Source of the DNA: Paramoeba atlantica
Lineage: Eukaryota > Discosea
Direction of reading: 5' to 3'
DNA length: 64,000 nucleotides
Assembly: GCA_977017575.1 (NCBI GenBank)
Contig: CDRNVI010000060.1
Location: 434,001 to 498,000, forward strand
Made by a program: the position numbers and the translations under genes
Part shown: one piece after another, positions 57,963-64,000 of the stretch
How positions within the stretch are numbered: position 1 is the stretch's first letter
Layout: the number at the start of each line of letters is the position of its first letter
Notes under the pieces: generated by a model
The model's input: the letters and a program-made list of their open reading frames with translations, nothing else
The model's database searches: none
What the model was told of the DNA's origin: nothing

Positions 57963-60900
57963 ATGTTCGCTCGTCAAGCGAGATTTGGAAAACACTTCAC
58001 GGACGACATCGGGGCGACATCGGGAAATCTTCTGCAGGCTACCCGGAGGGATGATTGTAGCGAAGGACGCTGTACCGCTTCTCCGAACACCAGAATCAGC
58101 GAGCCGAGCTACAATAAAAGTGAGACCGCACCGAAACCCAAGAAGACTCCACGAATTAGGGTTATCAGTCAAAGCACAGGAAAAGACATTTCTCCAATTT
58201 GGGCTGACCACGAAATTCATGATCAAGTGGAAGCGAAGAATTCGAATCTCATCAAGTTGAAGAGATACACGATGCGAAACAGAATTGAACGAGGAAATAT
58301 CGATATAGAAACTTCGGAAAATGATGAATCGAACGCCTCAAAGTCCGAAGACGAAAAAGCGACACAATCAGATTCTATGTCGACAGACGGTGAAGAAAAC
58401 AAGAGCAACCCATGTTTCGCAAAAGCCCCTGACCAAGTCCAACAAATTATTAGAGAATGGGGCAAAGGTACGACTTGCGAGGTGCGATGGGGATTTAGCA
58501 GGAATAAAGAGATGTACCACTCCGTTGGCGAAGTCGTAAAAAGATCCTCACGGAAAGGAATGGTAAAGATACAGATTTCTTATAAGGAGGGGAAAGGAGA
58601 GGGTCCACAAGGTATCCTACACTTACCGCCGTCAGATAGAATTAAAATATGGTCGCTTAGTGCTGTTAAGCTGAATAAGATAAAGGCGATTGGGAATTTC
58701 CTGGACGAGAAGAATGAAGATCAAGACGAAGAAGAAGAAAGCGCCGAGAATAACCAAGACTATGAACCTCTACCGACATTCGTTCAAATCGATCCATCAT
58801 TTGCAGTTCATGTAGTAGCCATCTTCCGATCCATTGTACGAGACTACCCTAAAACCATTTTAGAATCAGAGAAAACTGCCATATGGCACAAATTGCTGGA
58901 TGCTCCAAGGGATTCGTTGGCCACAGTTCGTCTCACTTTGAAAAGAAAACAGAGTTCAGCCCATCGCCGTAGACACCGCGAGCTCTTAGACGACCAAAAT
59001 CTGAGTGAAGAACAACGTCAAGAACTTGCAATCGATCAGCGGTCAATAAGAAACGCACTGACAGCAGCAAAAGCAGGAAATTTGAGTAAAGCAACACGGA
59101 TTTTGGACAATGTATACCGAGAGTCATCTCTAGAACCGCATGAGAAAGTTTTCAAGTTGAAAGAGCTCCATCCTACAGGACCCACCCCCAAACGTTTAGA
59201 AGAAGATTTTCCACGGATTGGGGTAGTTGAGCAATCAGAGCTTCGGGTGGCAACAGAAAAGCTATCTCGAGGAGCAGCGCCGGGACCAACAGGCTTCAGC
59301 GAAAGCATGATGCGACTTTTAGTGGAAGATGAGGAATCCTGCCTAGCGCTTTGCCACATGTTTCGTGACGTCATCAATGGTGATGTAGCAGAAAGCGTAC
59401 GTAAACGACTGACACGCTGCAGAATAATTGCTCTAGCAAAGCCGCAAAACGGCATACGACCAGTTGCAATGGGCGACACAATTCTAAAAATATGCGGTTC
59501 GATTCTCTTAAACAGACACGAAAGCTCCCTCAAAACCCTTTTCAAGCCAATCCAACGGGGTATTCTACAAGAAAGAGCCTGTGAGTCAATAGTGCATGAG
59601 TTGTTAGAGGAACGAAAAAACGGATACACTATACTCACAGTTGATTTCAAGAATGCTTATAATACGCCACATCGTACGGAAATAGCGAAATCACTGCTTA
59701 AGGAGCCGATCTTTAAACACTTCATGCGGCTTTTCTATCTAGAATACGGCCAGCCTTCCGAACTCCTTTTCTTCGCCAATAATGCATTACACTCGATTAT
59801 AGAAAGTTCTTCAGGAGTAAGACAGGGATCAGCACTTTCATCGCTCTATTTTTGCTCTCTCCTGCAACAACCGTTGAAGGAGGTCTCCAAAAATTATCCC
59901 GAAGTAAAAATTCGAGCGTACCAAGACGACGTTACAATGAGCTCAAAGAATGTAAAGTCACTGGAGGCAGCTTTTCATCATTTACGTGAACTTACCCAGG
60001 ATTTGAATTTACATATAAACTACGGAAAATGCGAGTGGTTCCGAAACACAAACGAAGTATTAAATAACACCAACCTCAAGGAGCTTGGCGTCACAACATG
60101 CGAACAGTCCATCAAAGTGTTAGGTGGATACATAGGAAGTGCGAAAGTTGTGGAACATAAACTGATTGAAAAGCTGAGTAAACATGAATGTCTTTTTCGT
60201 CGTCTACGGGTGATGGGGCCAAGTAACCTGTCGCTAGCAATCCTGCGTCGGTGTACTCTTCCACGTCACGATTATCATCTTAGAGTGCACGTTCCAGAGG
60301 CAACGTTTTCCCTCGCTGAGGTATTTGATAAAGAAATCCACAAAGTGTTGAGACGATGGTGCAATGCAGATGATGAAGCCCTCCGACTAGCTTCTCTACC
60401 ATGTAAGATGGGCGGCTTAGGCATAACATCGACGATATTGAAGCAACGCTATCTTTTTTCGATTTCCCGTAATTCTATTGATGAGCAACTTAAACCCACT
60501 AACGCTCCAGTAGATATCGCGGGAGAGCGGAAAGGTGCCAACCACAAGAAAATTTCCAGCCAAGCTGCACGTACTGATTTCAAAAAGCAGATTAAGCTAG
60601 AACATGAAACACTGGCTTCAGAACTGTTGCAAAAGGACAGATTTGCGGGCATTATGAAGCGATCAAAAGAAGCAAATCTCCACTTAGCAGCGACAAATAA
60701 TTACGTGAATCCGTATCTCTTCCGATATACACTCATGATGCGGCTTGGTATCGCACTCCAAGGTGCGCCGAATGAAATTACTTGCCCAGGATGCGGCGCC
60801 ACGGAAACACCACATGGAATCATTCCACATGTAGCTGGGTGTTCAAGATGTGCAGGGATGAACTGTACGAGAAAGCACTCCCACATCGTGCGCTACCTTT

Positions 60901-61424
60901 CCGATCTTTGTGCCAAAGCTGGAGTACCCTGCGCTATAGAACCACGCCTTCATTCTTCCTTCTTCTGCACGAAGTGCAAATGTTCCATTTCACCTGAAGC
61001 TGCAGAACATCACCCTTGTCGTGCTCGGAGAATTCGTTCAGGCCCTGATCTGGCCATAATGTGGCCAAATGTTGGGGAGATACTCTATGATGTGACAGTG
61101 GTGCACACTTGTTGTGGGAGCTACAAGCGGCAGACAAGCGTTGCCCTCCTCCAAAATGCGGTAGACCGTAAGCAACGGAAATATGTGCAGGAAAAAGGAT
61201 TGGACCAAGAATACTTTCGCTGCATACCAGTAACAGATTGTGGTCTTCTTCACAAAGAAACTAAGGAACTCCTCAAGACACTGGCAAATAGGGCAGGCCT
61301 AGACGCAGAAAACACTCGAGAAGCATTCCAATTGGAAATTGAAAAATTCTCCGCATACACTATCTTCTCGCAACTGCGGCAATATATGGCCCAAGAACAT
61401 TGGGTAGGAAGTCTGCAATGCTGA
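57963..61424 (+). CDS. Family A non-LTR retroelement ORF (RT + REL endonuclease), intact
   Basis: 1153 codons, ATG to TGA. Basic N-terminus; acidic linker (about 110-155); beta-rich module at about 168-240 (GTTCEVRWGFSRNKEM, HSVGEVVKRSSRKG, GILHLPPSDRIKIW). RT region begins with SFAVHVVAIFRSIVRDYP and AIWHKLLDAPRDSLATVR; motif A TVDFKNAYNTPHR (about 559); motif B SSGVRQGSALSSLYFC (about 617); motif C AYQDDVTMSSKN (about 652). Zinc finger CPGCGATETPHG...HVAGCSRCAGMNC (about 939); KCKCSISPEAAEHHPC; REL RSGPDLAIMWPNVGEILYDV, TVVHTCCGSY (about 1021). It lacks the WDQF motif of the A copy at 47797. Possibly active. Confidence 0.94.
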   Translation: MFARQARFGKHFTDDIGATSGNLLQATRRDDCSEGRCTASPNTRISEPSYNKSETAPKPKKTPRIRVISQSTGKDISPIWADHEIHDQVEAKNSNLIKLKRYTMRNRIERGNIDIETSENDESNASKSEDEKATQSDSMSTDGEENKSNPCFAKAPDQVQQIIREWGKGTTCEVRWGFSRNKEMYHSVGEVVKRSSRKGMVKIQISYKEGKGEGPQGILHLPPSDRIKIWSLSAVKLNKIKAIGNFLDEKNEDQDEEEESAENNQDYEPLPTFVQIDPSFAVHVVAIFRSIVRDYPKTILESEKTAIWHKLLDAPRDSLATVRLTLKRKQSSAHRRRHRELLDDQNLSEEQRQELAIDQRSIRNALTAAKAGNLSKATRILDNVYRESSLEPHEKVFKLKELHPTGPTPKRLEEDFPRIGVVEQSELRVATEKLSRGAAPGPTGFSESMMRLLVEDEESCLALCHMFRDVINGDVAESVRKRLTRCRIIALAKPQNGIRPVAMGDTILKICGSILLNRHESSLKTLFKPIQRGILQERACESIVHELLEERKNGYTILTVDFKNAYNTPHRTEIAKSLLKEPIFKHFMRLFYLEYGQPSELLFFANNALHSIIESSSGVRQGSALSSLYFCSLLQQPLKEVSKNYPEVKIRAYQDDVTMSSKNVKSLEAAFHHLRELTQDLNLHINYGKCEWFRNTNEVLNNTNLKELGVTTCEQSIKVLGGYIGSAKVVEHKLIEKLSKHECLFRRLRVMGPSNLSLAILRRCTLPRHDYHLRVHVPEATFSLAEVFDKEIHKVLRRWCNADDEALRLASLPCKMGGLGITSTILKQRYLFSISRNSIDEQLKPTNAPVDIAGERKGANHKKISSQAARTDFKKQIKLEHETLASELLQKDRFAGIMKRSKEANLHLAATNNYVNPYLFRYTLMMRLGIALQGAPNEITCPGCGATETPHGIIPHVAGCSRCAGMNCTRKHSHIVRYLSDLCAKAGVPCAIEPRLHSSFFCTKCKCSISPEAAEHHPCRARRIRSGPDLAIMWPNVGEILYDVTVVHTCCGSYKRQTSVALLQNAVDRKQRKYVQEKGLDQEYFRCIPVTDCGLLHKETKELLKTLANRAGLDAENTREAFQLEIEKFSAYTIFSQLRQYMAQEHWVGSLQC

Positions 61425-61780
61425 ATCTTTGAAGTTACTCCGGAAATCGTGCCAAACGCACACAAGATAACACACACAAAAAAAAACAGTGATGACGGCA
61501 CATAAGATAAAATACCAGATGAGGTTTTGGTTTTAATCTCACGACGTTGCAACATCTTAGGACAGACTTTGGTGATAAAGATAGATAAAAAGTGCAACTG
61601 AGTATTTGCAATGGTTATCAATTTATCAAGTTCTAAAAGTTTATATATATGGCCCAAGAACATTGGGTAGGAAGTCTGCAAGGCTGAATCTTTGAAGTTA
61701 CTCCGGAAATCGTGCCAAAAGCACGCAAGATAACACACAAAAAACAGTGATGACGGCACATAAGATAAAATACCAGATGA
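61384..61780 (+). repeat. Tandem duplication of the family A 3' end
   Basis: The last codons plus 3' UTR (ATGGCCCAAGAACATTGGGT ... AAATACCAGATGA, about 61384-61520) recur at about 61649-61780 with small changes, separated by roughly 130 bp. The second copy contains a duplicate stop region but no ORF. Confidence 0.85.
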
Positions 61781-61966
61781 TTTTTTTATAGTTTACGGAG
61801 AGAATTGGTCGAATGAATTTTTTACATTTAACCAAGAATTGTAAATCATATAAGTTTTCTTTTTCGACTGCACGCTTATAGAGACAAAAAAGTATTGTCG
61901 GAGTTGAAAAAAAAAAAAAGACCTTTGTTTTTTTGAAGACCTTTGTTTTAAAAAAAAAAAAAAAAA
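61781..61966 (+). other. Tail region with poly(A) tracts
   Basis: A-runs at 61907-61918 and 61949-61968, separated by a duplicated GACCTTTGTTTT motif. No gene. Confidence 0.5.
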
Positions 61967-62665
61967 AAATCCTCCCAATTCACACTGGTGGTAATGGCGC
62001 GACTCGGAATCGCGCACAGAAGAATGCCGAATAATTTTCTGTGCCCTGGATGCAAGATGATCCTTGAGTCTAAACACTCTCTGGCACATTTACTTGGCTG
62101 TGTAAAATGCACGGGGGCAAATGCAACGACAAGGCACAATGCACTAGTTCGGCACATATACGATCTATGTCTGCGAGCCGGGATCCCATGCGAGCGTGAA
62201 CCGCGACAATTCACATCATACCGATGCCTTAAATGTACCGAAGCGGTGAGCGAACAGCGAAAACAGGAGCATCAGAAAACATGTGGAACCACATCCTTCC
62301 ATCGAAGCGGCCCGGACCTCGTGATCTTTTGGGTGTCGGGTGAAATATTTTATGATTTCACGGTAACAAATGAACTATCGAAATCAAACATCCACAAACG
62401 GGGAGCCCAACTGATGCAGGAAGCAGAAAAAAGGAAGCTGGACACTTATGTAAACTCCGATCTAATTCCTCGGGAAAAATTTGTATGCCTATCAGTGCTT
62501 GCCGGAGGAGCCATGAACAAAAGCAGTGTCGCCCTTCTGAAGGCATTAGCTGATGCAAACGGACGTGATCGTGAAACCGTAGTGCGAGATTTTGGAATGC
62601 ATCTACAAGAATTAAAAGGTGTCATTCTGAACGCTCAAATGGGCAAAGCGTTGTCGCAAGTTTAA
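61967..62665 (+). pseudogene. Family B C-terminal zinc finger and REL fragment
   Basis: Begins right after poly(A): VVMARLGIAHRRMPNNFLCP, CKMILESKHSLAHLLGCVKC, YRCLKCTEAVSEQRKQEHQK, REL core RSGPDLVIFWVSGEIFYDFT, TNELSKSNIHKRGAQLM, C-terminus to TAA. The endonuclease half is intact; the RT is absent through 5' truncation. Confidence 0.9.
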
Positions 62666-62787
62666 AATTTAATATTTAGTTATTCAATAGCCAGCTTACA
62701 AAGACGCGTAAGCTTAGTTAGTTACTATCCCCCTGACAAGGGGGGTAGCGCCAATACGAAACGGAAGAAAACAAAAAAAAAAAAAGT
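62666..62787 (+). other. Family B 3' UTR with hairpin and poly(A)
   Basis: CCCCCTGACAAGGGGG hairpin near 62729; A-run of about 13 at 62773-62785, then an inverted fragment. Confidence 0.5.
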
Positions 62788-63702
62788 TCGTCCGTCGGCG
62801 TCGTGCGAAGGGAGTAAACCATCTGGCAAAACCCTGTGCACTGTCGGATGAGAGAGAAAGCGACCTGAGGGTCCTCCAGTTTCTCGATCGCTTCAAGGGA
62901 TTCCTCCGCCTGGGAAATCGCGCTGTCGAGGAGGAACTGACGGCTGTACGTCGTAGATCCGATGGGGCTTCCCAAGATGCTCAGATTACCTTCCATGTTG
63001 ATGTTGAGCCCGGGAATGTCAGGAAAGTGGGTAGTTTGATGAGATGAGGAAGGGTGTGTGATTATTTCGCACTTGGACGGATTGAGGTTCAGACCCCACT
63101 TTGGCCCTCCAATTTCGATGATATCTAGTGCGTGACGTACATCAGAAGCCTGGCCTGCAAGGACGCCATCATCAAGGTACCAGAGATTGAGATGAAGATC
63201 AGGAGCTCCGGCCTTAATTTCTGCGGCCATTTCTCTCATGACGAGCGAGAACAAAAGGGGTCCGAGCGGGTCTCCTTGTTGTGCGCCTTCAGAGGATTGA
63301 ACTACACGTGCGCCGAATGTCAGGTTACTGTCCGAACTGTAGCACCATTCCACGAACGGGCTCAACTCAGGGAAATGATGCCGTGTCAAGGCCATAAAGC
63401 TATTTCTTGAAATGTGATTGAAAGCGTTGCGAAGGTCAACCTTGCATAGCACAAAATCCTCGTTATTGATGTGGTGCGCAACCAGGCGCCTGCAAATGTG
63501 GATAACACGTTCGGCTCCTGCGGGCGTCGCCACTCCATATTGTTGATCTTTGAGGAGCGTTCTGGATTTAGCCTTTGCAGACAGACATCCTATCTTGCTC
63601 GCTAGTCGGCGGAAGGTTTCCCCTGCGGCAATGGGGCGGACATCACCCTGACCCTTGTGTAAAGCACATAAGCGTCCGCCGGCGAAGCAGTGTTGGACTT
63701 CA
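62788..63702 (-). pseudogene. Family C RT fragment, inverted
   Basis: Minus strand: EVQHCFAGGRLCALHKGQGD, VRPIAAGETFRRLASK, motif A CKVDLRNAFNHIS, motif B EGAQQGDPLGPLLFSLV, motif C LWYLDDGVLAGQ, CEIITHPSSSHQ, GSPIGSTTYSRQFL, GFCQMVYSLRTTPTDE, then the poly(A) of the neighbouring unit. The RT core is intact but isolated. It meets the B fragment head-to-head at 63702/63703. Confidence 0.9.
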
Positions 63703-63933
63703 GTAGCGATTCAGAAAACAGGAGGTGGTATCCGCCCCGTGGCCATCGGTGAGGTGCTGATGAAGCTTGCCGGCAACATTCTCGTTCAGCGATACGAATC
63801 CACGATTCAACCCCTTTTCGCACCAATGCAGCAAGGTGTGCTTTCAAAATCGGGGAGTGAGCGCATTGTACACACCTTAAATGAACGATACAGAAAAGGC
63901 GCGTGCATCTTAGCCATCGACCTAAAAAATGCG
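63703..63933 (+). pseudogene. Family B RT fragment interrupted by TIR element 5
   Basis: VAIQKTGGGIRPVAIGEVLM, KLAGNILVQRYESTIQPLFA, PMQQGVLSKSGSERIVHTLN, then motif A AIDLKNA, which is broken by the TIR element. Continuation lies beyond the window. Confidence 0.88.
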
Positions 63934-64000
63934 GGCTAGGGGGGACCTTCGATGAGTACTCATCGTAAGTTGTAGACTTTCGATGAGTCTCACGGAAAGT
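63934..64000. mobile_element. Left end of TIR element 5
   Basis: GGCTAGGGGGGACCTTCGAT followed by TTCGATGAGTACTCATCG, nearly identical to the left end at 277-345. Only 67 bp are in the window. Its fixed target context (..AAT GCG then the element) supports GGCTAGG as the element start. Confidence 0.88.

Overview
This window is eukaryotic and consists almost entirely of mobile DNA; I recognise no host housekeeping gene, tRNA or rRNA. The strongest clue to the organism is a 36-nt sequence ending CTGTACCTTGTTG that sits at the 5' end of several retroelement copies, followed by a short UTR and an ATG. Its 3' half closely resembles, from memory, the spliced leader (SL) of kinetoplastids and diplonemids, which ends in CAGTTTCTGTACT..ATTG. 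I read these as SL exons carried back into the genome on reverse-transcribed, trans-spliced mRNAs, so the host is probably a euglenozoan. VIPER-like tyrosine-recombinase (YR) retroelements fit that reading.

Three families of non-LTR retroelement with a C-terminal restriction-like endonuclease (REL) recur; I call them A, B and C. Intact ORFs are present for A (57963-61424) and C (12813-16802). B (23986-30214) would be open from end to end but for two clean insertions, a SINE and a TIR element. The remaining copies are truncated, inverted, internally deleted or fused to each other, often directly at poly(A) tracts.

Layout: 1-7.1 kb, a near-complete VIPER-like YR element with gag, YR and RT-RNase H and split direct repeats, carrying a 2.5-kb TIR element at its gag start codon. 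7.1-20 kb, poly(A)-separated C and A copies. 20-24 kb, an SL-led N-terminal fragment and a 132-bp minisatellite of 12 units. 24-30 kb, the B element with its insertions. 30-42.5 kb, A and B mosaics, a near-identical segmental duplication (33.5-35.5 and 38.3-41.8 kb) and an IS30-type transposon. 42.7-47.5 kb, a decayed second YR element and SINE material. 47.5-55 kb, an A copy with a SINE, a gag-like ORF, an inverted B copy and a YR fragment. 55-64 kb, C/B chimeras, the intact A element and the left end of another TIR element.

The elements probably interact. REL retroelements supply reverse transcriptase in trans to the structured SINEs, the trans-spliced mRNAs supply SL relics, and nested insertions with clean target duplications give a relative chronology. 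The best candidates for something undescribed are a hairpin module with apparent compensatory base changes in the SINE head, a TIR family whose ends are strings of co-varying palindromes, an IS30-type transposon inside a eukaryotic retroelement, and a beta-barrel-like module shared by unrelated retroelement Gag/N-terminal regions.
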